The position numbers and the translations under genes were made by a program. From Madurella fahalii (taxonomy: Eukaryota; Ascomycota; Sordariomycetes; Sordariales): 64,000 bases of DNA. The notes beneath the pieces were generated by a model that worked only from the letters and a program-made list of their open reading frames with translations, was not told the origin of the DNA and ran no database searches. The stretch spans positions 2,170,001 through 2,234,000 of the forward strand of contig CM056878.1 of the NCBI GenBank assembly GCA_029876055.1, given 5' to 3'. Below, one piece after another: positions 1 to 10,092 of this stretch (position 1 is its first letter; every line of letters begins with the position of its first letter).

Positions 1-1941
1 TTTTACAAGCTTTCTTACAACAACCCACCCTCCAAAACTACCCCCAGCGTCTGCCACAGTAGTGCGGCACCGGCGCGTCAAGAGATGCCCCCTTCAAGCA
101 CTACAGGCAACGTTAGTACTGACATGTCTTTACACAAACAGCGCGGCTACCTCATGCGGCAGAACACGAAGCTCGTCGCGGCCAGCGACAAGGACACTGA
201 CGACCTCCGCGGCTGCCGGTCGGCGGGCAACTCGCCGGTGAAGGCGACACGTCCGCAGTCGTGGACCGTCGAGCCGTGGAACGGCCAGCCCCGGAAGCGG
301 AGCATCCGCAAGAGGACCCCCGCGGCCGGTCCGGTTCCGCCGCTCCCCGGCCAGGAGAGCAACGCCGCAGCACTGACACAGCTCAGCGAGGAGGACCTCG
401 CGGCCGAGATGGCGACCGAGGAGAGCGGCGAGCGAGGCCGGCTCTTTGTCAAAGTAATGGGAGTCAAGGATCTTGATCTACCGCTCCCGAAGAGTAAGCC
501 TTTCCTTCCCCCCCCGGGGTTCTACCGCCAGAAACCCCAAAAACAGCTTCAGCCACTAACAGATCCTTTCTCTCTCGGCACAGACGAGCGAACCTGGTTC
601 AGCCTCACCCTCGACAACGGCGTGCACTGCGTGACGACGGCGTGGCTCGAGCTCGCGCGCAACGCGCCGATCGGGCAGGAATTCGAGCTGGTGGTGCCCA
701 ACGACCTCGAGTTCCAGCTGACGCTCAACGTCAAGCTCGAGAAGCCGGCGGCGCCGGTGCAGACGCCGGCGGCACTGAAGAAGGCGCTCCCGTCGCCGAC
801 CAAGGCCAGCAAGCCCAAGACGTCGACCTTCTCGCGCGTCTTCGCCTCGCCCAAGAAGCGCCGCGAGATGGAGCTCCGCCAGAAGCAGCAGCAGGAGGAG
901 GAGGAGCGGCTCGCCGCCGCCCAGCGCGAGGCCCAGGCCCGGCTGCAGATGAAGGCGGCGCAGCCGACGGCGTGGGATCTCCTCTCGCCGCTCGCCGCCG
1001 AGGACGGGAGCTTCGCGCGCGCCTACGTCTGCCTCAAGGAGCACGAGGCGCGGTGCTTCGGCCGGCCGTACCAGGTCGAGGTGGCGGCCTTCAACGAGTG
1101 GGCGACCGAAGAGGCCGGGTTCGCGTCCAGCGTCAAGAGCAAGAGGGGTGGCGCCGTGCCCGGCGGCGTGGTCCGGAGGGCACCCTACAAGGTGGGCAAG
1201 CTGGAGCTGCAGCTGCTCTTTGTGCCGAGGCCCAAGGGCGCTACCGACGAGGACATGCCCAAGAGCATGAACGGGTGTGTGCGGGAGATGAAGGCGGCCG
1301 AGGAGAGGCTTGCACGCATGTGGGAAGGCCATTTGAGTCAGCAAGGCGGGGATTGTCCTGTGAGTAGATTTCCTTTTTTTTTTTTTTTTTTTTTTTTCAC
1401 CTACCTCTCTGGCCGGAAAGGAGAAAATGCTAACGTGGAACGAAAATCACTGCAGTACTGGCGTCGCCGCTACTTCAAGCTTGTCGGTACCAAGCTGACG
1501 GCCTACCACGAAGCCACGCGCCAGCCGCGCGCCACCATCAACCTCGCCAACGCCAAGCGTCTCATTGACGACCGCCGCGCTCTGATGGAGAAGGAGACGA
1601 CGGGCAAGAACGGCAAGCGGCGCCGGTCCGCGTTTGCCGAGGACGAGGAGGGCTACATGTTTGTCGAGGAGGGCTTCCGCATCCGGTTCAACAACGGCGA
1701 GCTGATTGACTTCTACGCCGACTCCACGGCGGACAAGGAAGGCTGGATGAAGGTGCTCGGCGAGGTCATTGGGCGCGATAGCCTGGGGAGCGAGGGCGTC
1801 ACGGACGATCTGGTCGGCGTCGGCTCCTCTTCCAGGGGTAAAGGCAAGTGGTGTGAGCTGGTCCTGAAGCGCGAGGAGGCGATCAGGAAGCGCGCCGAGG
1901 GGAGGCGGGTGCATTCTAGGACCAAGAGCTCGTACGTGTGA
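1..1941 (+). CDS. BUD4: BUD4/anillin-like septation protein, C-terminal part (5' end outside window)
   Basis: This is the C-terminal part of a Bud4-type anillin-like protein, which acts at the septin ring and contractile ring during septation and bud or branch site marking. The frame is open from base 1 with no stop before the first visible ATG at 85, so the gene starts upstream; fungal Bud4 proteins are usually over 1000 residues. Two introns keep the frame open and so are hidden in the raw reading frame: 494-583 (90 nt, branch CACTAAC) and 1360-1455 (96 nt, with a long T-run and GCTAAC branch). Splicing joins LPK to NERTWF and GDCP to YWRRRYFKL. The anillin-homology-like segment follows the first intron. 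A PH domain begins at about 1456 and ends with a Trp-containing helix near 1743. Stop TGA at 1939. Identification rests on the NERTWFSLTLDNGVHC segment and the terminal PH domain. Confidence 0.85.
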   Translation, partial: FYKLSYNNPPSKTTPSVCHSSAAPARQEMPPSSTTGNVSTDMSLHKQRGYLMRQNTKLVAASDKDTDDLRGCRSAGNSPVKATRPQSWTVEPWNGQPRKRSIRKRTPAAGPVPPLPGQESNAAALTQLSEEDLAAEMATEESGERGRLFVKVMGVKDLDLPLPKSKPFLPPPGFYRQKPQKQLQPLTDPFSLGTDERTWFSLTLDNGVHCVTTAWLELARNAPIGQEFELVVPNDLEFQLTLNVKLEKPAAPVQTPAALKKALPSPTKASKPKTSTFSRVFASPKKRREMELRQKQQQEEEERLAAAQREAQARLQMKAAQPTAWDLLSPLAAEDGSFARAYVCLKEHEARCFGRPYQVEVAAFNEWATEEAGFASSVKSKRGGAVPGGVVRRAPYKVGKLELQLLFVPRPKGATDEDMPKSMNGCVREMKAAEERLARMWEGHLSQQGGDCPVSRFPFFFFFFFFTYLSGRKGENANVERKSLQYWRRRYFKLVGTKLTAYHEATRQPRATINLANAKRLIDDRRALMEKETTGKNGKRRRSAFAEDEEGYMFVEEGFRIRFNNGELIDFYADSTADKEGWMKVLGEVIGRDSLGSEGVTDDLVGVGSSSRGKGKWCELVLKREEAIRKRAEGRRVHSRTKSSYV

Positions 1942-2902
1942 GTGAGTGATCTTGGAGACTCGCTTGCATGATGGCGCTCTTCGGTCGGATGGTTTGGCTT
2001 TTTTGTTTGTTGATACGAACGGGATGATGTCAAGATGTCAGGACGTCCGGGACGGGCAAGGTATGGAACTGTCGGAGTTACTGTTGGGCATGGATGATGA
2101 TGGGAGACGAACGAGGTGATGAGGAGTTGGTGGGGGGTTGGTGATGGATGATGGATGGAAACAGATGGATGGACAGGAATGGGTTGTATGAAAGAAACAC
2201 GGGTCGGTCGGTCTTGCTCACCTAACTGACCCTTCTTACCCCTTCCGCTTACTTTTTTTTTTTTTTCTTTCTTCTTAGTTTCTCTTTCTCCCTCGCTCTC
2301 TGTCTCTCTGCTAGAGACTCTGGGGCCGGTTGGCTTGGTCCCGCCCCGTTCTTCTTCTCATTTCTCATCTACCTGTCTAGCGCTGCGCACTTTGCTTTGT
2401 TTTTAATCTTTATTGTTTTACTGTTCGGGTCCTTGTCTAGTACGGAGTTGACTTGTAAATCGGAATCTTTTTTTTTTCTCTTGGTTCGGCATTTCTTTTC
2501 TTGCTGTTCTTTCCATTTCCGCGCCATCATCTCTTATTTATGAGGTGAGTGAGGGGTATGGGAGACAAAACCTCGAGCTGGCTTGATTAATGTGTTGGGT
2601 TGGGGTTTGTTTAGACCCGGGGGACGATTCGGACAGCCTTTTTTTTTTTTCCTGTGGTATCAATTCTTGTAGGGCTTTGGAGTGTATGGAAATGCGCCGA
2701 CAGCTGCATCTTTGATCGTATTATACGCGTTGACCGGTCTGAGTGAGCGAGTGAGTGACGAATTGTGTAGAATTTGCATTGTGCTCTACCTATATTCAGA
2801 GCCACGGATTAAGGAGTACCATCATCGTCATCAACCAACAACTAGCACACAAGATGGCCAGGGGGTGGTCAATGACTTTTGCTACTACCCTTTTGCCACT
2901 AC
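1942..2902. other. Convergent 3' spacer between BUD4 and HIS6
   Basis: No gene is visible. The stretch holds 3' untranslated sequence of both neighbours and several T-runs (about 2255-2267, 2467-2476 and 2639-2650) that could be parts of polyadenylation regions. Confidence 0.6.
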
Positions 2903-3833
2903 CTATACCTCCTGCTGCCGATTCCATTCGACACACTCGGCCAGCTTAACACCACTCCCCCCAAAACAGTCGAGTGCGCTGCCGATGGTCAAATCCACCT
3001 TGCCGCCGCTCAACTGCTTCACCTTCTCGAGGTCGTCCAGATTACGCCCCCCGCCCGCGTATGTCACGGGGATGCTGCACCACTGAGCCAGGCGCTCAAC
3101 AAGCTTCTCGTCGATACCTCCCTGCAGACCCTCGTTGTCGGCGGCGTGGATGAGAAACTCAGAGCAGTAGGGTTCTAATCGTTTAATGGATTCTGTAAGG
3201 GTAAAGAGAACGGGGGTTAGGTGGTGCGGGAAGATATGATGAGGGAGCGCATATGAGGGCAGCTGGTTACCTTCGCACACTTCCATGTCGGTTATCGTCT
3301 GCCACTTGTCCATAGCCACGAACCACCTACCCTGCTCCCCGCCACTAACACGCCGGCAGCTGATATCAATCACCAACTTGGACTTGTCACCGTCCAGGGC
3401 TTGGAGCACGGCGTCGAGACGGGGCTGTGAGAAGGTTCCCGAGGGGAAGAGGAAGGAGGTGATGATGACCTTTTAGGGGAAGGCTGATTAATTCGTGACA
3501 TGATGCCGGGAGAGTGTGGGCAAGTAGACATGCCTTCTCAGCACCGGCGTCTAGCCACTCTTTTGCATTGGTGTCATTGATTCCACCACCGACTTGCAGC
3601 CCGCCGGGCCAAGCAGCCAGCGCCTCCCTTGCCGCCTCCCGGTTCCCGGGGCCGAGCATGATGACATGGGCGCCGGTAAGGGAGTTGTCCTTGTATAGAC
3701 GGGCGAAATACGCTGGCGGATGCGGAGAGACAAAGTTTGTTTGGAGGGAGGTAGTTTTGCTGTCTAAAGTCCCGCCCACGATCTGCTTGACTTGGCCTGC
3801 GTGCAGGTCGATACACGGCCGGAAGCGGGTCAT
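2903..3833 (-). CDS. HIS6: Phosphoribosylformimino-5-aminoimidazole carboxamide ribotide isomerase (HisA type)
   Basis: This enzyme catalyses the fourth step of histidine biosynthesis, the Amadori isomerisation of ProFAR to PRFAR, on a TIM barrel in the cytosol. The model has three exons: 3833-3534, 3469-3271 and 3192-2903 (262 aa, matching the yeast enzyme's usual length of about 261). The start is the ATG at 3833, beginning [21 protein letters not shown]; the Asp of PCIDLHAG is the expected catalytic residue. Further barrel signatures are [40 protein letters not shown] and VTYAGGGR. Intron 1 (3470-3533, 64 nt) has a GC donor (AAG|GCATGT), because no GT donor keeps the frame. Intron 2 (3193-3270, 78 nt) is GT-AG. 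The gene is divergent from FAF1 and convergent with BUD4. It is named after the yeast gene; Neurospora uses other his- numbers. Confidence 0.93.
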
Positions 3834-4007
3834 CTTGTGTCTGTACGACTCGCAGTCTTCTGGATGAGGCTTCAATTAAGATGGGTTGACGGGGCACAAC
3901 TGGGACTGGTCATGAGCAGCTTCGTATCAGCAATAGCAAGCTCCGTATCCAGCTTCAATCGCTTTAACAGTAGAGGATGCTGTGATGTGCGCTTGGCGGG
4001 GTAAAGC

Positions 4008-4289
4008 TACTGTCAAAAAGTAGAGTCACACCTTTTTCCCCACTTTGTATAGGAATTTGTATGAGAAGCATTTAAGGTCAACTTAGAACCAATGCAGCCA
4101 GCTTCCACAAGCGGCAAAATAGAAAATGACCCACTAGGCAGAAGATTTAGCTTAAAACACCTCTAAAACTATTTTTCTTTTATAATTGAGAAATGTTGGC
4201 TGTTCATTAATGGGGAGTGATGGGGCTGAGTTTTGGCCGTTTTGGGTGTGATTTTGGGAGTGTGACTCTACTTTTTGACAGGGACTGTA
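4008..4289. mobile_element. MITE-like non-autonomous DNA element with 20-bp terminal inverted repeats
   Basis: The bases at 4011-4030 (TGTCAAAAAGTAGAGTCACA) are the exact reverse complement of 4261-4280. The enclosed DNA is AT-rich and shows no coding frame. On the right the repeat continues outward as GGGACTG followed by TA (4288-4289), so the full end would read CAGTCCCTGTCAAAAAG. On the left, TAC (4008-4010) abuts TGTCAAAAAG directly, as if six bases (AGTCCC) had been lost. TA at both outer ends fits the TA target duplication of Tc1/mariner-type elements. The total is about 280 bp. The inverted repeat is seen directly; the family assignment is inference. Confidence 0.75.
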
Positions 4290-4373
4290 TTTACTGGCCG
4301 CCATCGGTCGCATGGCGGGGCCAAGCTAGGCACAGATAAGATAAGGCGCGACACAATGCCCATTGAGCTCTGG

Positions 4374-4381
4374 AAATTTTT
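4374..4381 (+). promoter_or_regulatory. RRPE-like AAAAATTT motif upstream of FAF1
   Basis: AAATTTTT, the reverse complement of AAAAATTT, lies 49 bp upstream of the chosen FAF1 ATG. It matches the core of the yeast ribosomal RNA processing element. The same octamer occurs between NOC3 and UTP10. Function here is inferred. Confidence 0.35.
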
Positions 4382-4430
4382 ACCGAAGCTCCCACTACCA
4401 ACCCAACCTCGTACACAGCAGTCTCATGCC

Positions 4431-5528
4431 ATGCCCAGCCTACTTGGGAAGCGCAAATCGCGGTCCGCCGACGGCGATTCCGGAGCCCTCACCGATGCTC
4501 AAGAGCTCCTAAAACGGCACTTTGAGGCGCGGTTCAAGCCGCTCGCCGTCGCCCCCTGTGCCGCTCCGCCGAAGCCCGTCGCTGGTCGTGACGGTCGCGG
4601 CAGCGGCGCCAGCGGTGGCAGCCAGCGCGACGACGACAGCGAGCCCGGTACGGACCAATCCGAATCGGAATGGGATGGTGTTTCAGACGGCGGGGACGAC
4701 GAGGATGGTGATGGTATGGCACAGAAGATTCCATGCTTACTCTGCTCTAGAACTAGGCTGACTTGGTGTAGGCTCGGGAACCCACTCCGTCGAGGTAGTC
4801 GACCACTCATCAACTGGGAAAGCGGCCGCCACTTCGACAATGAACAAACGAGAGCTAAAAGCTTACCTCGTGCGTCACTAAATCAACCCTCGGCTACTGT
4901 TTTTATCCCCCGAGCCTGCTGACAGAAGGCCCAGTCATCCCGCCCGCCTAGCCATAGCCATACGTCAGCCTCGGCGGCACAGATGGTAATCAACGCCAAA
5001 AAGATGCCCTCGAGCGAGGACCAGCCCGAAGACAGCGCCGCTTTTCTAGCCAATGACCTCGCCCTGCAACGACTGATCGCCGAGTCCCACATCCTCTCAG
5101 CAGCGGGCGGCAACGCCTCGCACTGGCAATCGCAGCACGCCGCCAGCACCGCCTCCAACACGCGTGCCTTCTCGGCCGGCCGCACGGCGCACAAGACCAC
5201 CGACATGCGCGTACAAGCATTGGGAGCCAAGGAGAGTATCCTCACTCAGGCAAAGATGCCCATGACGATGCGAAAGGGCATCGTGACCACTGCAGCGTCA
5301 AAGGAGGAGAAGAGGAGGAGGGAGGCGAGGGAGAATGGCATCATTCTTGAGCGAGAAGTGAAGAAAGTGAAAACGAAAAAGAAGGGGAGAGGCGACAGGC
5401 CGGTTGATTTGCCGGCTGTTGGGAGGATGAGAGGTGCCGAGTTGAGGGTCAGTGCGAGAGAGGCGAGGGCGATTGCTGCCTCTGGGAGAGGAGCGGGTGG
5501 AAAGGGGAAGATGAAGAGGAGGAGATGA
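4431..5528 (+). CDS. FAF1: FAF1-like 40S ribosome biogenesis protein
   Basis: The product resembles Faf1/C1orf131 (DUF4602) family proteins, nucleolar factors needed for early 18S rRNA maturation and small-subunit assembly. Three exons (4431-4713, 4772-4869, 4926-5528) give 327 aa; the introns are 58 and 56 nt. The ATG at 4431 is preferred because MPSLLGKRKSRS is the expected N-terminus and earlier in-frame ATGs lie in or near the inserted element. Features are an acidic Asp/Glu/Ser-rich stretch at about residues 65-95, a conserved LANDLALQRLIAESHIL helix, the block MRVQALGAKESI, then KMPMTMRKGI and a basic Lys/Arg coil (EEKRRREARENG). The C-terminus is strongly basic (KGKMKRRR), as expected for a nucleolar protein. 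Exon 2 was joined by frame continuity (VEVVDH... KRELKAYL). The family call is good; the exact start is less certain. Confidence 0.82.
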
Positions 5529-7635
5529 TTGCCCTTCGGACAACCCGGCACAACTTGCAAGCGAGCAAACGGACAGTAGCAGGTGTCAACACTCTACCTT
5601 CCATGCCCACTCTTTGGGGAAGTCCATCTTTCCAGACAATGGTGCCGAGAAAGACCATAACCACCCTCCTTTTAAGGGGGGAAAAGACGGGGTGACCGAC
5701 TCGGTTTCAGCAACGGCGCGGGGGTAGCCCCGTCTCGACCCCAAAGAGCCATATTGCTTCCCAAAAACCGGCAACACAAACTCGGTATCCTGTCCTACCT
5801 TCGGGTTCACAAACAAGACCACCTAGGACAGGGATCCTGAAACACAAACAACCCATCCAATGCTGCCCTACTCCACGAGAAAGACATCATCGGGCTGCCA
5901 GCTAGTCGACCCGCCCAGCCTGCTGGGTTGGGTCAAGCTCGCTGGGCCTGGGCAAGGCCAAGTGCGACCAGGGGTTACACAACACCCCTTTCGCTCCATT
6001 CCCCTTTTTAGGGCTGGATCGAGCGAGGACGGTGGAGGCGTGCATCTTCGTCCTACCATCTGTCCTCACGGGGTGTCTCCAGCTAGTTAGCTAACTCCAG
6101 ACTGGACACGCAGTTCAAGAAAGTAGCTAGTGCGGCTGATTTTGGAGAGTTACCTGCCGGCCACGCTATACAAACTTCATCTATGCTACAACACCAGGCC
6201 ACAGGGCGTACATGTATCTCCTGTTCCTATACTTCCATGTGTGCGTGTTTGTCCCTCTGCACGTGTCAACTAGTACTGTATTACCATAGGGTAGGGTCAA
6301 AGTGCTGGAGCTTGGTTCGGCCGGCCGGCCAGCCAGGCCCCGCGAGCGGGCCGATCGACCGATCGACCCCCTAATCAACCCAGCAACTTTGGCAACCGCA
6401 TAGCAACAGTGCCGCGGCCATACGGGATGCTGCTGGATCTTCGGGAGCTAAGTAAATCTTCCGTGTGCAGATCCTGATCAGCCAAGGGCCGCTGGTCAAT
6501 CAGAGGGCATCGACTCGTCATTTCAACTTCTTCTGGAAGTATACAGCGGCCCCTGAATGCTGTTTGTAGCCCTGTACGTACAGTACACAGACTATTGAGC
6601 ACTTTTCTGACTGGAGAATCAACTCAGCCAGCTGGCCTCCACGGTGACGGTCTCCAGTGCGTGTACCGGTTAGCCAGATTCTGATGTGTATTCCGTTTGA
6701 CTGCGCGTTGCCTTGCCACCAACACGTCGGTGGGTTGACGGCCAATGTGCTGGCATGCGAGATAAGTTCTATCTAATGAAATGGTTGTTGCGACCTGGGC
6801 ATTGAACAAATGTACACGTTGCCGCCCGGAGCAGCGCTTCGTGTGAGGAGCGACATCTTCTCATTGCTGTTAATTTGAAATTCGTACGTAGCAAAACTAT
6901 CATGCATGCTGAGAGTCTCCGACATGTCGAGTTCTTGTATCCAACTCGGGAAACTTGAAGCCCACCATCTCACCATACATCAAAATGACAAAAAAGCAGA
7001 TCAACAGAAAAAGAAGGGATATATATACACATCAGGCGTCGCGTTTATGTCTTTCTCCCATCCCGCGTCCTTTACCGCTTTCCACAATCCCCTCGGCGCA
7101 GAGACCATAGAACCCGGGAAAAAAAACCTCACTAGAAAAATGCAAAGACAATCCCCGAGCACAGAGCAAAGAAAAGCCTTGGCTTCTTCTTGCGCCCGTC
7201 TATACCGTGATGCGTCTTTTAGAAGCGCTGCCTGCCTGCTTGCTTGCTAACTCGCCTGCCAACCTGCCTGCCAAGCAGAAAGGGGCAATTGCAAATGTTG
7301 TCGTTCAACAACACAAACCGAGACAGATCCTTACATAAGAACCAAAACAAAACTAAATGAAAATAGAATGCTTCCCCGGCCACGACGCTGTCCAAACAAA
7401 ACACCCTTTTTGGGGATCGAGGGATAAAAAAGAAAAGAAAAAAGATATAAAATACGAAGCCCCCATCGTCCGAAGTGGATGAGAAAGAAGAGAAAGTAAA
7501 ACCCAAAGACCACCTGACCTTCCCAAGGTAAATAAACCACAGGTTTGCCCTTACGTAGCTATACACATGATACATTCCGCTGGGTTTCGGTTCCCCCCGC
7601 CAGTCATCAAAAAACAAAGCGACACCTGATGTCCT
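5529..7635. other. Convergent spacer between FAF1 and STE12
   Basis: About 2.1 kb without a convincing gene; the open frames are short and low in protein-like composition. It contains a GGCCGGCCGGCC run (about 6320-6331), a short CGATCGAC repeat (about 6352-6367) and a degenerate CCTG/CTTG repeat (about 7230-7275). The right side is probably the STE12 3' untranslated region. Confidence 0.5.
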
Positions 7636-10092
7636 TTAATGCATACCACCCGCGTTGAGGGCCTGCGGTTGGCTGATCGTCATTGGCATGCTGAGAGTCT
7701 GGAGGCTATTGAACGTTTGCGTCGGCGTCATGCCCGCCCCGCTCGTTGACGGCATGCCGTGAATCGTCGAAGTACCACCGTTAACAGCTGAATCGAGTGA
7801 CCCAGCAATATAACCGTTTTCAGACGTCGGGGACGCGTCCTCCAGCGAGTCCATCTGGTCCTCGCCAGAGTACTGCTCCTCCTCCTCGCCAGAAAGGTTA
7901 AAGCTGCCCTCGGCACCATCACCGCGGTCATGGGTACGCTTGTGTCTGCAGGGAGACAACATGTTAGTCTCAATCTCGCACATAGAGCTGGTATATGGTC
8001 GGCTTGGACGCATGTGCAGTGCTGCTGTTGTGTTGTGGCTCTTGGCGATCTCTGGAGGCTTGGATGTTTTGTTCGCTTTTTGGGCGATTGACAAAGGAAA
8101 TGATACATCAAGGAAATGTTGGGGGCATACTGTGCTAGGTTGTCTGATCTGGAGAATGCCTTGCTACAATAAGGGCAGATATAGGGTCTTTCCTGTGTGT
8201 GTGTTCTCACGTGTCTGGGACTTTCGGTTAGATATCCGGCAGGAGGATTCCATGTTTGACAAATGAAATGAACTCCAGCCTTACCGCTTCAAGTGCTCGA
8301 GTCTCTTGAAGAGACGGCCGCACGTGGGAATGGGGCAGGAGTGAGACTTTTGGGGATACGGGCCAAGCTCCATCACGGTGGCAGAGCGGGCTCTCCGTAC
8401 CACATGAGGACCGCCCTGCATCAGGGGTCGTTGTTCGCTGAGGGGCCCCAGCTCATCGCCGGTGACTGGTGAAAAGTCCTGTTGCTGGAGAGCCATGGGG
8501 TTGAGGGCAGGGCTGCCTTCGACTGTCGAGAGCGGAGTGCCGTGGCGCGACAGCTCGATAATCTCCTTGTGCTGCTGACCGGTGAGCGGCATGCTGGAGT
8601 TGCTGTATGTCAACCCTGGTGGCGAGTTGTCCGCCGATTCATCGCCCTCAGCAACGGGGCCTACAGACGCAGATACCGACCTCCGGAGGTCCGAGGGCCG
8701 ATGAGCTGCCGTCGTCGCCGGCCCCATCGTCACCGTGGTGGCCGACAAAGACGGAGGGATGGATGAGCGCCGCCTTCTCTGCTTATACGTAGGCGATCCT
8801 TCGATCACAGCGTAAACCGGGTTGGAGCCGTACGGGCGGGGGTACGATTGGGCGGCCAGGTTGGATGGTGGGAGTTGCATCATGCCGTTAATGCCACCGG
8901 CGGGATTGAGATGGTCCGGGATGGCGCTGAAGAGACCCGTCTCTTCGTTGGCGATGTAGGCGGGTTCGCCGGGAATGCCCAGCGCCTGCTGGGGTGGTGT
9001 TAACGGCTCAAACGAAATACCCCTCTGGCTATAATCCTCATAATGCGACGAGCTAAATGAGGGCGCAGGTGAGTACTCCAGGCCGTATGCTGGCATCGAC
9101 GCGTGCCGCTGGTGCGTCTGGGTGAGCGGGACGCCGTTCTGGTTGTACTGCACTCGCGCGTAATCAGGCTCCCGCTTGACTACCGGCTGGGGCATCGCCG
9201 AAATCGTGGGCGGCATCGTCGGAGGCATTGCTGGGGCCATTGCCATCGTCCCGTAAGGGACCATGGCGTCCATCCCATCCGATAAAGGGGCCATCGACTG
9301 AGGAATCATCTGAGGGGGGGGCATCGAGTCCATTGCCCGCATCACCGGAGAAGTGGCTTGTGGCTGAGAAAAAGTGACCTGCTGCGCGTTGAAGGACGAA
9401 GAATTGGCCTGCTGGGCCTTGGTGAGCTGCTCGTAGAGCGACTGCGACGAGTCGTATTCGAACGAGAGAGCGGGCTCGCTGACGGCAACCGTGGTGGCAT
9501 CCTGACCCATCTTCTCCCTCTTCAGATCCCTCTCGAGAGCGTCTAGAAAGAGCCTATCGTGAGGGACGCTGTACCAGTAGAAGACCTTTTGCTTCTTCTG
9601 TGTCCGGATGCAGTTGTTCTTGTAGAGGAAGTCGAGAAAGGGGCTCTTGGGCTCCTCAAGCGACGCGTCCGTCCCCGACTTCAGATTCCTCAGATCCGAA
9701 AAGATGCCTTCCTCAAACTTCTTTGAGTTCTTGACCGGGCGGCCAAAAGCCTGGAAACGGAACGAGAGACATCGTACGATGTCGGTGCCGGAAATGTGGA
9801 AGAGATTGTTCCATAGGACGCACGAAACGTACTCGCCGGTCGGGAGAAGGAACCGTCGAATATACTGGTCCGGTTGCCAGTCAACTGGCGCCGAAATGAG
9901 AAAGTATTTCACTGGAGCCTCGGGGTTAGCCAACCGAATTGTCGCGGCCCGGTCTCTCAGCGCGCCACACTCACAATTATCAACCTGCTGCAGGGCTACC
10001 TGGGCATCATGGGGGAGAGCTTGCTGAGCCTCGGTGCTCAGCATGAAAGTCTCTGGTTTCTGTTGCGCCATGGATGTACCTTGGGAGTACAT
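7636..10092 (-). CDS. STE12: STE12 transcription factor (homeodomain-like plus two C2H2 fingers)
   Basis: This is the downstream transcription factor of the pheromone and invasive-growth MAP kinase cascade, controlling mating, conidiation and, in pathogens, host penetration. Four exons (10092-9975, 9911-8285, 8214-8131, 7945-7636) give 712 aa; the introns are 63, 70 and 185 nt. The ATG at 10092 begins [11 protein letters not shown]; the frame extends upstream only through non-ATG codons. Residues about 40-165 form the Ste12 homeodomain ([20 protein letters not shown] through [16 protein letters not shown]). The middle is Pro/Gln/Met-rich with a VKREPDY patch. Two C2H2 fingers follow: C565, C570, H583, H587 and C595, C598, H611, H615. 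This filamentous-fungal form carries the finger tail that S. cerevisiae Ste12 lacks. The 84-nt exon 3 holds the end of finger 1 and most of finger 2. The tail after the fingers is acidic and Ser/Gly-rich. Confidence 0.95.
8131..8214 (-). other. STE12: STE12 exon 3, an in-frame 84-nt zinc-finger cassette
   Basis: The exon is exactly 28 codons long with matching phases on both sides (exon 2 ends CG, exon 3 starts A; exon 3 ends CA, exon 4 starts A). Skipping removes residues 583-610 without a frameshift. The following intron (7946-8130) is 185 nt, clearly longer than the other two in this gene. Confidence 0.6.

Larger units (their letters stand above)
3834..4430. promoter_or_regulatory. Divergent HIS6/FAF1 intergenic promoter region
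   Basis: The 597 bp between the two ATGs must contain both promoters. Nearly half of it is the MITE-like insertion at 4008-4289. The FAF1-proximal part holds an AAATTTTT motif at 4374-4381. No clear TATA box or exact TGACTCA amino-acid-control site was found, though each inverted repeat of the element contains the near-match TGACTCT. Confidence 0.55.

Noticed and set aside
494..1455. Reading the BUD4 frame straight through as a 618-residue protein
   Set aside because: Both in-frame stretches (494-583 and 1360-1455) have complete splice signals and lengths divisible by three, and translate to low-complexity sequence absent from the family, including a poly-Phe run.
4275..4430. Earlier start for FAF1 at or near 4275
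   Set aside because: The extension begins in the right inverted repeat of the inserted element and has no family resemblance; the ATG at 4431 gives the expected N-terminus.
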